Source: Bryobacterales bacterium (lineage in GTDB: Bacteria; Acidobacteriota; Terriglobia; Bryobacterales; Bryobacteraceae). From it: DNA of 64,000 nucleotides. Positions 35,508 to 43,403 of this stretch are shown piece after piece (positions within the stretch are counted from its first letter, which is position 1; each line of letters opens with the position of its first letter). The notes beneath the pieces were generated by a model. That model was not told the origin of the DNA. It saw only the letters and a list, made by a program, of their open reading frames with translations, and searched no databases. Location: NCBI GenBank assembly GCA_020852175.1, contig JADZBH010000041.1, positions 1 to 64,000 of the forward strand. Reading direction: 5' to 3'. Position numbers and translations under genes: made by a program.

Positions 35508-36476
35508 CTAGCGATTATACTTCGGCTGCGGGCCGCGCACACGCAGCCAGATTTCGTCGCAGCGCTTCACTACCTCTTCGCTCAGTGGACCCTCTTCGGC
35601 CGCGTCCAGGTTGGCAGTCAACTGATCCAGCCGGCTCGCGCCCAGCAACACGCACGCCGTCGAGGTGTGATGCAGCAGCCAGTTCAACGACAAGCTGATG
35701 AGAGACCGTCCCGCCTCCCCGGCCAGCGCGCGCAACTCGTCCACGGCATCGAAATACGCGGGATGCCAGTAACGGTCCATGTACATCCGGTTGCCGTCGA
35801 ACCGCGTGCCGGGCGCCGGACGCTCCCGCTGCTGCTTGCCTGTCAGCAAACCGCCCGCCAGAGGATTGTAGGCGACAAGGGCCAGTTCGTACTTCGACGC
35901 CATCGGCACGAACTCCTGCTCCAGTCCGCGCGCCACCACGTTGTACATCATCTGCGCCGCGGCCACCGGCGCATAGCCCTGCTCGCCCGTGATCCGGAAC
36001 GCTTCCAGCGTCTGCCAGGCCGCGTAATTCGATAGCGCCGGATAGAGTACCTTCCCCTGCCGCACCAACGTATCCATTGCCTCCAGCGACTCCTCGAGGG
36101 CCACTGAGTTGTCCGGCATGTGCATGTAATAAAGGTCGAGATAATCCGTCCGTAAACGGCGCAGCGACTGCTCGGCGTTGTGCAGGATCGCCGCGCGCGA
36201 AAGCCCCGATTCCAGCGGCCCGTCCCCCATTTTCCCGCGCACCTTGCTGGCCAGCACCACGTCCTGCCGGCGTCCGGCAAGCAGACTCCCCAGCATCTCC
36301 TCGGCCTTGCCCGCGTTGTACACGTTCGCCGTATCCAGGAACGTGATGCCCCGTTCCAGGCAGGTGTCCAGAATCCGCGCCGCCTCTTCCTCCATCGTCT
36401 GGCCGCCAAAAGTCATGTTGCCGAAGGCCAGACGCGACACGGTCAACTCGGTACGGGGAAGGGGAATTGTCTGCAT
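35508..36476 (-). CDS. Aldo/keto reductase
   Basis: A 322 aa AKR with Asp and Tyr in ITFLDTANVYNAGKAEE, Lys in VVLASKVRGK and His in YYMHMPDNS. The cofactor segment is TACVLLGASRLDQLTANL. It is the second, unrelated-subgroup AKR in the window and closer to YghZ/Tas-like reductases. A TATGCT box 10 nt before the ATG suggests a nearly leaderless mRNA. It lies 2 bp before the MBL gene on the same strand, but that gene has its own -10 box. Confidence 0.9.
   Translation of the reverse strand: MQTIPLPRTELTVSRLAFGNMTFGGQTMEEEAARILDTCLERGITFLDTANVYNAGKAEEMLGSLLAGRRQDVVLASKVRGKMGDGPLESGLSRAAILHNAEQSLRRLRTDYLDLYYMHMPDNSVALEESLEAMDTLVRQGKVLYPALSNYAAWQTLEAFRITGEQGYAPVAAAQMMYNVVARGLEQEFVPMASKYELALVAYNPLAGGLLTGKQQRERPAPGTRFDGNRMYMDRYWHPAYFDAVDELRALAGEAGRSLISLSLNWLLHHTSTACVLLGASRLDQLTANLDAAEEGPLSEEVVKRCDEIWLRVRGPQPKYNR
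35514..35519 (-). promoter_or_regulatory. Consensus -10 box of the MBL hydrolase gene
   Basis: Reverse-strand TATAAT lies 8 nt before the ATG at 35505, inside the last codons of the aldo/keto reductase gene. Expected transcription start is 2 nt before the ATG. Confidence 0.5.
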
Positions 36477-36486
36477 ACGCTAGGCC

Positions 36487-36492
36487 AGCATA
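36487..36492 (-). promoter_or_regulatory. Candidate -10 box of the aldo/keto reductase gene
   Basis: Reverse-strand TATGCT lies 10 nt before the ATG at 36476, and the predicted leader is about 4 nt. Confidence 0.4.
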
Positions 36493-36520
36493 ACGCACGC
36501 CGGAGCCCCGCTCCGGGTTG

Positions 36521-36529
36521 TGCTATCGT
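36521..36529 (+). promoter_or_regulatory. Candidate extended -10 promoter of the NHL protein
   Basis: TGCTATCGT fits TGnTAnnnT and overlaps the GTG start at 36520 of the longer ORF. It therefore favours the ATG at 36541, with a leader of about 5 nt. Confidence 0.4.
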
Positions 36530-36540
36530 TCTTTCCTATC

Positions 36541-37533
36541 ATGTTCCGCCGTGCCATCCTGTTTTCTTTCGCTTGGCTTCCGGCACTTTCCGCCGCCCAT
36601 ATCGAGTTGGTCGCCGGAGGCGGTGACGCCCAGCCCGGTGCGCCTCCCCTGGCGCTGCGGCTCGTCGAACCCTTCGGCGTCGAATACGATACGGCGGGCA
36701 ACTGGTACATCGTCGAACTAGCCGGAAACCGCCTCATCAAGGTGACCCCGCGCGGGGAAACCTCGTTGCTGGCCTCCTCCGAACTGAAGGAACCCCACGG
36801 CATCGCCATCACGCGCGAAGGCCGCCTGTTCATCGCCGATACGCACAACAACCGCGTCGGCCTTATCACCCTGCGCAGTAACGCCCTCACCTCCTTCGCC
36901 GGCACAGGAACTCCGGGGTACTCGGGCGACGGCGGACCGGCCAACGCCGCCGCTTTCCGCGGAGTCTTCGCGATCGCACTCGATCCGGCGCAGCGCAACC
37001 TCTACATCGCTGATCTCTCCAACCGGCGCATTCGCCGCATCGACCTCTCCAGCAACCTTGTCACCACGGCCGCGGGCAATGGCGGTAAGGGCGTCCCCAC
37101 CGATGGCTCCATGGCCGCGGAAAGCCCACTCACCGACCCCCGAGCCGTGGCCGCCGATTCCCACGGCAACATTTACGTGCTGGAACGCGGCGGGAACGCA
37201 CTGCGGCGCGTCGATCCAAACGGGCGCATCCGCACCCTGATCGCCCCAGGCCAGTTCACCCCCAACCTGAACGGCCCGAAGCATCTTTGCACCGACCGCC
37301 AGGGCCGGGTCATCATCGCCGATGCGGAAAATAACCTCGTTCGCCTCTACGACCCCGCCAACGGCTCCCTCCGGCCCCTGGCCGGAACCGGCAAACCCGG
37401 CATTACCGTGGTGGCCAACGACCCTCTACGCACGGAGTTGAACCGGCCGCATGGGGTCACCCTCGCGCCCGATGGCGCATTGATTATTTCCGACAGCTAT
37501 AACCACCGCATTCTCCGGCTCACCGGCTATTGA
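36541..37533 (+). CDS. Secreted NHL-repeat beta-propeller
   Basis: A 330 aa exported protein with signal peptide FRRAILFSFAWLPALSAA. The rest is NHL repeats, probably one six-bladed propeller: GVEYDTAGNWYIVELAGNRLIKV, GIAITREGRLFIADTHNNRVGLI, FAIALDPAQRNLYIADLSNRRIRRI, AVAADSHGNIYVLERGGNALRRV, HLCTDRQGRVIIADAENNLVRLY and GVTLAPDGALIISDSYNHRILRL. Such propellers bind ligands or act as extracellular enzymes; no catalytic residue can be named. Monocistronic on this strand. Confidence 0.88.
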   Translation: MFRRAILFSFAWLPALSAAHIELVAGGGDAQPGAPPLALRLVEPFGVEYDTAGNWYIVELAGNRLIKVTPRGETSLLASSELKEPHGIAITREGRLFIADTHNNRVGLITLRSNALTSFAGTGTPGYSGDGGPANAAAFRGVFAIALDPAQRNLYIADLSNRRIRRIDLSSNLVTTAAGNGGKGVPTDGSMAAESPLTDPRAVAADSHGNIYVLERGGNALRRVDPNGRIRTLIAPGQFTPNLNGPKHLCTDRQGRVIIADAENNLVRLYDPANGSLRPLAGTGKPGITVVANDPLRTELNRPHGVTLAPDGALIISDSYNHRILRLTGY

Positions 37534-37588
37534 TTTTCACGACAGCCTGCCGTATTTTGCAACATTCCGGCTAAGCGGCTGACCACGC

Positions 37589-37612
37589 GGCGCTTAGCTG
37601 TTCAATAGCGCC
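37589..37612. repeat. Inverted repeat upstream of the redox module
   Basis: GGCGCT and AGCGCC form a perfect 6-bp inverted repeat with a 12-nt spacer. It is about 100 bp upstream of a sigma-54-like element, a usual distance for enhancer-binding protein sites. Confidence 0.3.
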
Positions 37613-37633
37613 TGCGCCTGCCGGATTCCTCCA

Positions 37634-37648
37634 CGGCGATTTTCGCCG
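37634..37648. repeat. Short perfect inverted repeat upstream of the redox module
   Basis: CGGCGA-TTT-TCGCCG is a perfect 6-bp inverted repeat with a 3-nt centre. There is no T run after it, so it is not a terminator. It could be an activator site or simply a chance GC-rich palindrome. Confidence 0.3.
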
Positions 37649-37711
37649 CGTCCCTGCTGTACATCCACACAAAGCACACGGAATCAGATACTTGCCCATG
37701 TGATGGCGAAG

Positions 37712-37726
37712 TGGCCCCCCGATTGT
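37712..37726 (+). promoter_or_regulatory. Possible sigma-54 promoter of the redox module
   Basis: TGGCCC-N5-TTGT keeps the GG-N10 spacing of a -24/-12 element but has GT in place of the invariant GC. Expected start of transcription is near 37738, 18 nt before the ATG. The module encodes its own sigma-54 activator, which raises the prior. Confidence 0.3.
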
Positions 37727-37755
37727 CCTTACAAAGGACGGAAGGAAGGTTCATC

Positions 37756-38475
37756 ATGACCGTCATTTTGGTGCTTCTCACGTTCGCGGCTTTCATTCTT
37801 CTGGACTGGATCCTGGAGGAAAAACCTGTTGTCACTCCAATGCCCGAGGTAGCGGCGACCCACGCAAGAGTCACGCCGCTGCTGGATTCTGTCGAGGGTT
37901 TCCACACTCCGGCCAATGTGCGCTATCACCCAGGACACACCTGGATTCTGCGTGAGCGCAAGGGCTATGCCCGCGTTGGCATGGACGAGTTCGCCGCTGC
38001 TTTGAGCGGCGGCATCGAGCGCTTGGAACTCCCCCGTTCCGGCCAATGGATCCGCCAGGGACAGCGTGTGATCGCCGTCACGCGTCAGGGCGAACGGGTG
38101 GAACTGGTATCCCCCACCGAGGGCGAAGTAGTCGAAATCAACGAAGAGGTTCTCCGCAACCCGGCGCTGCTCCGTCAGCAACCGTATGAAAAGGGATGGC
38201 TCTTTGCCGTTCACGTGCCGGATGAGGAATCCACGTCGCGCAACCTGGTGCCCACGAATCTTGTGCGCGCCTGGATGAGCGAAGCCGTCCACGCAGTGTA
38301 CGCGCTCCAACCGCAGGCCGCCGGAGCCATCGCCGCCGATGGCGCCAGGCCCGCGGCTGACCTGCTGGCGAACCTGCCGGAGATTCCCTGGCAGTCCAAC
38401 GCCGCGGAGTTCTTCCTCACCCGAAACCACGAAAAACCGGCTGCGGCCGGCATGGCCCGCGAATTGCAGTCCTAA
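37756..38475 (+). CDS. Membrane-anchored glycine cleavage H-like protein without the lipoyl lysine
   Basis: A 239 aa protein. The ATG at 37756 has GGAAGG upstream. One membrane helix (VILVLLTFAAFILLDWIL) is followed by a GcvH-like fold: YHPGHTWILRERKGYARVGMDEFA, LPRSGQWIRQGQ, SPTEGEVVEINEEVLRNPALLRQQPYEKGWLFAV. In GcvH the lipoyl Lys lies in ESVKA before this last stretch; here the aligned residues are TRQGE, so the Lys is Gly. It therefore should not be lipoylated and is unlikely to work in glycine cleavage. Being first in a ferredoxin/NrfD cluster, it is probably a structural or redox-partner subunit. Function is not known to me. Confidence 0.75.
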   Translation: MTVILVLLTFAAFILLDWILEEKPVVTPMPEVAATHARVTPLLDSVEGFHTPANVRYHPGHTWILRERKGYARVGMDEFAAALSGGIERLELPRSGQWIRQGQRVIAVTRQGERVELVSPTEGEVVEINEEVLRNPALLRQQPYEKGWLFAVHVPDEESTSRNLVPTNLVRAWMSEAVHAVYALQPQAAGAIAADGARPAADLLANLPEIPWQSNAAEFFLTRNHEKPAAAGMARELQS

Positions 38476-38502
38476 GTGCGTGCAGCGTGAAAGGACACAG
38501 AC

Positions 38503-39261
38503 ATGGCAAACGCGCTGCTGTATGACAGCACACTTTGTGTGGGATGCAAAGCCTGCGAAACGGCCTGTGCCGGGCGTTGGAAGCTTCCCTACAACGAGAA
38601 GATCGCCGAAGAGCAAACGCTTTCGGACCACAAACTCACCGTGGTGCAGACGCACGGCGAGAGCTTCGCCCGGCGCATGTGCATGCACTGCGCCGAGCCC
38701 ACCTGCGCCAGTGTCTGTCCGGTTGGCGCATTCACCAAGACGGCGCTCGGCCCGGTTGTCTACGACGCCTCCAAGTGCATCGGCTGCCGCTATTGCATGT
38801 TCGCTTGTCCCTTCCAGGCGCCGGTGTATGAATGGGGCTCCACGGCCCCCAAGGTCAGGAAGTGCGACCAGTGCCATGACCGCCAGATGGCGGGCAAAGT
38901 CACCGCATGCACGGAGGCCTGCCCCACTGGCGCCACCCTTAGCGGCGACCGTGACGCCATGATCGCCGAGGCCCGCAAACGCATCGCCGAAAACCCGGCC
39001 GGCTACTACCCGCGCATCTACGGGATTCAGGAAGCCGGCGGAACGGGAATGCTGCTGCTGAGCAAGGTCCCGTTCGAGCAGTTGGGGATGCCGAAGAACC
39101 TGCCGGACAGACCTCTGCCGCCGCTCACCTGGAACGTGCTCTCGTTCGTGCCGGACATCGCCTCGGTGGGTTCGGTTCTTCTGGGCGGTGTCTATTGGCT
39201 GACTCACCGCCGGGAGGCCGTGGCTCAAGCCGAGGACAGGCCACAAGGGGGCGTGTCATGA
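38503..39261 (+). CDS. HybA/NrfC-like ferredoxin with C-terminal membrane helix
   Basis: A 252 aa electron-transfer subunit with four [4Fe-4S] motifs: CVGCKACETAC, CMHCAEPTCASVC, CIGCRYCMFAC and CDQCHDRQMAGKVTACTEAC (16 Cys). A C-terminal helix (IASVGSVLLGGVYWL) anchors it, as in HybA. No Tat or Sec signal precedes the first cluster, so the clusters may face the cytoplasm unless a partner exports it. It overlaps the NrfD gene as ATGA. No catalytic hydrogenase or molybdenum subunit is encoded next to it. Confidence 0.9.
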   Translation: MANALLYDSTLCVGCKACETACAGRWKLPYNEKIAEEQTLSDHKLTVVQTHGESFARRMCMHCAEPTCASVCPVGAFTKTALGPVVYDASKCIGCRYCMFACPFQAPVYEWGSTAPKVRKCDQCHDRQMAGKVTACTEACPTGATLSGDRDAMIAEARKRIAENPAGYYPRIYGIQEAGGTGMLLLSKVPFEQLGMPKNLPDRPLPPLTWNVLSFVPDIASVGSVLLGGVYWLTHRREAVAQAEDRPQGGVS

Positions 39262-40424
39262 CCACGGCCGCGTTGCCCCTTCCCCGGCTGGACGCTCTGA
39301 GGCGGCGCATCTCCATCTGGCGCGTGATTTTCTACGCCATCATGAGCGCCGCTCTGTATACAACCTATCTGCGCGTCTTCCACGGCCTTGGCTCGGTCAC
39401 CAACCTCTCCGACCAGTTCCCGTGGGGCATCTGGATCGGGTTCGACGTGCTGTGCGGCGTCGGCCTGGCCGCCGGCGGCTTCACCCTGGTCGCCATTGTC
39501 CACATCTTCCACATCAAACGCTACGAGCCCATCCTGCGGCCGGCCATACTGACGGCCTTCCTGGGTTATCTGCTGGTCGTCGTCGCCCTGATGTTCGACC
39601 TCGGCCGTCCGGACCGCATCTGGCATCCGCTGGTCATGTGGAACCCCCGCTCCGTGATGTTCGAGGTGGCCTGGTGCGTGATGCTGTACAACACCGTGCT
39701 CGCTCTTGAATTCGCACCCGTCGTGTTTGAGCGCATGCAGTGGCGGCGCCCGATGAGGATGATCCAGTTCATCTCGCCGCCGCTGGTCATCGCCGGCGTC
39801 ATTCTCTCCACGCTGCACCAGTCCTCGCTCGGCTCGCTGTATCTGATCGTGCCGTCGAAACTCCACCCGCTGTGGTACTCGCCTCTGCTGCCGCTGCTGT
39901 TCTACATCTCGGCCATTTCGGTCGGCCTGGCCATGACGATTTTTGAAAGCTGGCACTCCGCGCGCGCGTTCGGCAAGCAACTGGAGTGGCCCCTGCTGAT
40001 GGGCCTTGGCCGCCTGCTGGCGGTTGTTCTGAGCGTCTTCCTGGTGATGCGTCTCATGGACCTGTCGCGCCGCCACGCGCTCTCCCTCGCCCTGGAACCC
40101 CGCATCGAGGTCTATCTGTTCTACGTCGAGATGCTCCTCATGGCCGCGCCCGTCCTGATTCTCTTTTCCGGCGCGACAGCCACCCGGCCCCGTCTGCTCT
40201 ATCTCTGCTCGGTGTCGGCGATCCTCGGGTTCATCGCCAACCGCCTGAACGTCAGCGTCACCGGAATTCAGGCCGTCACCGGCGCCACCTATGTGCCTCG
40301 CTGGACCGAGATCGCCATTACGCTGGGACTGGTCGCGGCGGGCTTCGCCATCTTCCGTCTGGCGGCCAAACACCTGCCTCTGTTTGAACATACGCCGCCG
40401 GGTCCGGTCCGGGAGAGTACATGA
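39258..40424 (+). CDS. NrfD/HybB-family quinone-interacting membrane protein
   Basis: A 388 aa integral membrane protein with about ten hydrophobic helices. The ATG at 39258 overlaps the ferredoxin stop; the longer ORF adds 21 unlikely residues. HybB-like features include VFHGLGSVTNLSDQFPWGIWIGFDVLCGVGLAAGGFTL, the VALMFDLGRPDRIWHPLVMWNPRSVMFEVAWCVMLY stretch and HQSSLGSLYLIVPSKLHPLWYSPLLPLLFY. Family members exchange electrons between a ferredoxin subunit and menaquinone. It overlaps the histidine kinase gene as ATGA, an unusual direct coupling of a redox enzyme to its sensor. Confidence 0.92.
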   Translation: MTTAALPLPRLDALRRRISIWRVIFYAIMSAALYTTYLRVFHGLGSVTNLSDQFPWGIWIGFDVLCGVGLAAGGFTLVAIVHIFHIKRYEPILRPAILTAFLGYLLVVVALMFDLGRPDRIWHPLVMWNPRSVMFEVAWCVMLYNTVLALEFAPVVFERMQWRRPMRMIQFISPPLVIAGVILSTLHQSSLGSLYLIVPSKLHPLWYSPLLPLLFYISAISVGLAMTIFESWHSARAFGKQLEWPLLMGLGRLLAVVLSVFLVMRLMDLSRRHALSLALEPRIEVYLFYVEMLLMAAPVLILFSGATATRPRLLYLCSVSAILGFIANRLNVSVTGIQAVTGATYVPRWTEIAITLGLVAAGFAIFRLAAKHLPLFEHTPPGPVREST

Positions 40425-42061
40425 AGGCGCTGGAGACGTGGTCCCCTCGCGGATGGCTGCCGGGCCTGGCCGGCAAGCTGGCGGTGAGCCTTGTGCTCAG
40501 CCTGGCGGCCATTCTCCTCGTCTTCAGCATGCTGAATTTGCGCATCCAGCGGCGGCAGTCCGAGGATCTTGTTCTGCGCAGCGCCTTGCGCGTGACCGCG
40601 CTTATCCAGCGCAGCACCCGCTATCAGATGCTGCACAACGACCGGGACGCGCTGCACCAGGTCCTCAAGGACATCGGCGAGGAGAACGGCATCTCGCACG
40701 TCCGGCTGTTCAACCGCGATGGCGCCATCCGGATCGCCGCTGGCAAAGGCCCAGGCACGCCACCGGCGCCGGTCATCGACCAGGAGAATCCCAAGCCCAG
40801 TTGGCGCATTGTTCCTTCCCGGGATGGACCTTCCCCCTCGGGGCGGCAACTGAACGTTGTCCGTCCCATTCCCAACGAGGCCTCCTGCTCCAACGCCGCC
40901 TGCCACGCCCACCCGGCGTCCCACAAGGTTCTGGGCGTCATCGACGCTCATCTTTCGTTAGCCGAAGTCGATGCCCAGATCGCCGAGCACCAGAATCTGC
41001 TCGCCCGTTTCAGTCTCACCGCCATCGCCCTTCTGTGCGCCATCAGTCTCCTGTTCATTTGGCGCGTCGTCTACCGCCCGGTGCGCGCCCTACGGGTGGG
41101 CACGGCCCGCGTCGCCTCGGGCGACCTTGCCTACCGGATTCCGGAATCTTCGCGCGATGAACTGGGAGCGCTGGCGCATTCGTTCAATCACATGACCGCG
41201 GAGTTGCAGGATGCCCGCGAGGAGATCACCTCCTGGGCCCACACGCTCGAACAGCGCGTCGATGCCAAGACGCGCGAACTGGAACGCGCCCGCCGTTCGC
41301 TCGCCGCCACCGAAACCATGGCTTCGCTCGGTAAAATCTCCGCCGCCGTCGCCCACGAGGTGAACAACCCGCTGTTTGGCATCCTCACTTACGCCCGCCT
41401 GGCGCTGCGCGACAACGAAAATACGCCGGGGCAGGAGAAAACCGTGGAGCGCCTCCGCGTGATTGAACGCGAAAGCCGCCGTTGCGGCGACATCATCCGC
41501 AACCTGCTCAACTTCGCCCGGCCCCGGCAGCCCTCCCGCCAACCCACGGACCTCGCCTCGCTCGCCTCCCATGCGCTGGCTCTGCTGAAGCACCCGTTCG
41601 AGCTGCAGAACGTTGCCGTGGAACAGTCCTTCCCGCCGGATCTGCCCGCCGTGCGCTGCGACCCCGCTCAGATCCAGCAGGTGTTCGTCGCCCTTCTCGT
41701 GAACGCTGGCGAGGCCATGCGCGGCGGCGAAGGCTCCATCCACATGGCCGCCGAACATCGCGGCGACGAGGTGGACATCCGCATCGCCGACACCGGGCCG
41801 GGCATTCCCGCGGCCGTCCTTCCGCACATTTTCGAGCCCTTCTACACCACCAAGGCCGAAGCGCAAGGAACCGGACTCGGCCTAGCCGTTGCCCGCAGCA
41901 TCGTCGAACAACACGGCGGCAGCCTGTCCGCCGCCAACCGCGCCCAGGGCGGGGCCGAATTCCTCATCCGCCTGCCGGTCGCGCCTCCCGATCTCCCCAC
42001 GGTGGGCGCGGCCCCTGACGAACGCTCTGCTTTCGAGGAGACCTTCCATGGAAAACAATAG
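40421..42061 (+). CDS. Sensor histidine kinase with a haem-type CX4CH motif
   Basis: A 546 aa membrane kinase. TM1 at about 18-40, an extracytoplasmic sensor region at about 41-190, TM2 at about 193-213, HAMP (YRPVRALRVGTARVASGDLAYRIP), a coiled coil, HisKA with His in AVAHEVNNPLFGILTYARL (about 310) and HATPase (NAGEAM, ADTGPGIP, GTGLGLAVARSIVEQHGG). Near residue 156 the sensor has CSNAACHAHP, a CX4CH motif of the kind that attaches haem c in tetrahaem cytochromes. Haem or redox sensing is therefore likely. It overlaps its response regulator by 14 nt and the NrfD gene by 4 nt. Confidence 0.92.
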   Translation: MKALETWSPRGWLPGLAGKLAVSLVLSLAAILLVFSMLNLRIQRRQSEDLVLRSALRVTALIQRSTRYQMLHNDRDALHQVLKDIGEENGISHVRLFNRDGAIRIAAGKGPGTPPAPVIDQENPKPSWRIVPSRDGPSPSGRQLNVVRPIPNEASCSNAACHAHPASHKVLGVIDAHLSLAEVDAQIAEHQNLLARFSLTAIALLCAISLLFIWRVVYRPVRALRVGTARVASGDLAYRIPESSRDELGALAHSFNHMTAELQDAREEITSWAHTLEQRVDAKTRELERARRSLAATETMASLGKISAAVAHEVNNPLFGILTYARLALRDNENTPGQEKTVERLRVIERESRRCGDIIRNLLNFARPRQPSRQPTDLASLASHALALLKHPFELQNVAVEQSFPPDLPAVRCDPAQIQQVFVALLVNAGEAMRGGEGSIHMAAEHRGDEVDIRIADTGPGIPAAVLPHIFEPFYTTKAEAQGTGLGLAVARSIVEQHGGSLSAANRAQGGAEFLIRLPVAPPDLPTVGAAPDERSAFEETFHGKQ

Positions 42062-43403
42062 ACTGCGCATCCTGATCGTCGACGACGAGGCCGTTGTCCG
42101 CGAATCGCTCACGCAGTGGTTCATGGCCGAAGGCTATGACGTCTGGGCCGTGCCGGGCGGAGCCGAGGCCCTGCGTCTTCTCCAGGACCGCGCCGCCGAC
42201 CTTGCCCTGCTCGATATCAAGATGCCCGGCATGGACGGCATGGAACTCCAGGCGCGTCTCCGCGAGATCGACCCCGAGCTCACCGTCATCATCATGACCG
42301 GCTTTGCCAGCGTCGAAACCGCCATCCGCGGCCTGAAACAAGGCGCCTGGGACTACCTCACCAAGCCCATCGACCCGGACCAGCTCTCCCATGCCGTCTC
42401 CAAGGCGCTCGAACACCGGCAGGCCCGACGGGAGTTGCGCCGTCTTCGCGAGAGCCTCGAAGAGATGGCCCCGCGCGTCGAAATGGTGGGCAACAGCCCG
42501 GCCATGCGCCGGGTCATGGAGCTGGTGGACACGGTGGCCGCCACCGACGCCACCGTGCTGATCACCGGCGAAAGCGGCACGGGCAAGGAGGTGATCGCCC
42601 GCTCCATCCACGCCGCCAGTCCGCGCCGCCACATGCCCATGGTGACCATTCACTGCGGCGCCCTCACCGAAACCCTGCTTGAAAGCGAGTTGTTTGGCCA
42701 CGAGCGAGGCGCTTTCACGGGAGCCCAGTTCCGCAAGAAAGGGAAGTTCGAGGTGGCCGACGGCGGCACGGTCTTCCTGGATGAGATCAGCGACATCAGC
42801 CTGAAGACGCAAACCGACCTGCTCCGCGTGCTTCAGGAAAAAGAGATCGTACGCGTGGGCGGCACCCACGCCTTGCGCGTCGATTTCCGGTGTATCGCCG
42901 CCACGAATAGAAGGCTGGAGGATCTTGTGCAGGCCGGCGCCTTCCGCCCTGACCTCTATTACCGTCTCCACGTCGTCACCATCGACATGCCCCCGCTCCG
43001 TAACCGCCGAGAGGACATTCCCCTGCTGGTGGCCCACTTCCTGCGCAAGTTTTCCGTCGCCATGAACCTGCCGGAAACCCCGCGACTGCGCCCGGAAGCC
43101 ATGGACGCCCTGCTGCGCTACAACTGGCCGGGCAACGTCCGCGAACTGGAGAACGCCATCGAGCGCGCCCTGGTCGTGGGCCGCGGGCAGGAGATCGGGC
43201 CGTCTCACTTCGCCCTGAGTCCGGCACAGAACGGCGCCAGCGGCTGCGCCTCCCACCAGACCATGACGCTGGACGAGGTGGAGCGCGTTCACATTGAACG
43301 GGTCGTGAAAGATGCCAACAACAACTATTCGCGGGCCGCGCGCATACTCGGCATCGACCGTTCCACCTTGTACAACAAGCTGCGCCGTTATGGAACAAAA
43401 TGA
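42048..43403 (+). CDS. Sigma-54-dependent response regulator, NtrC family
   Basis: A 451 aa activator. REC domain with the phospho-acceptor Asp in LLDIKMPGMDG (about 54), AAA+ domain with Walker A GESGTGKE and the sigma-54 contact loop GAFTGA (about 221), LDEISDISLKTQ as Walker B, RYNWPGNVRELENAIERA, and a Fis-type helix-turn-helix at the end (NNYSRAARILGIDRSTLYNKLRRYG). Start at ATG 42048 with GAGGAG; the longer ORF lies inside the kinase. It is paired with the haem-motif kinase. Likely targets are sigma-54 promoters nearby, including that before the propionate operon. Confidence 0.95.
   Translation: MENNRLRILIVDDEAVVRESLTQWFMAEGYDVWAVPGGAEALRLLQDRAADLALLDIKMPGMDGMELQARLREIDPELTVIIMTGFASVETAIRGLKQGAWDYLTKPIDPDQLSHAVSKALEHRQARRELRRLRESLEEMAPRVEMVGNSPAMRRVMELVDTVAATDATVLITGESGTGKEVIARSIHAASPRRHMPMVTIHCGALTETLLESELFGHERGAFTGAQFRKKGKFEVADGGTVFLDEISDISLKTQTDLLRVLQEKEIVRVGGTHALRVDFRCIAATNRRLEDLVQAGAFRPDLYYRLHVVTIDMPPLRNRREDIPLLVAHFLRKFSVAMNLPETPRLRPEAMDALLRYNWPGNVRELENAIERALVVGRGQEIGPSHFALSPAQNGASGCASHQTMTLDEVERVHIERVVKDANNNYSRAARILGIDRSTLYNKLRRYGTK

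Noticed and set aside
37634-37648. Hairpin considered as a terminator of the NHL-repeat gene
   Set aside because: The stem is only 6 bp with no T run on either strand, so it is listed as an inverted repeat instead.
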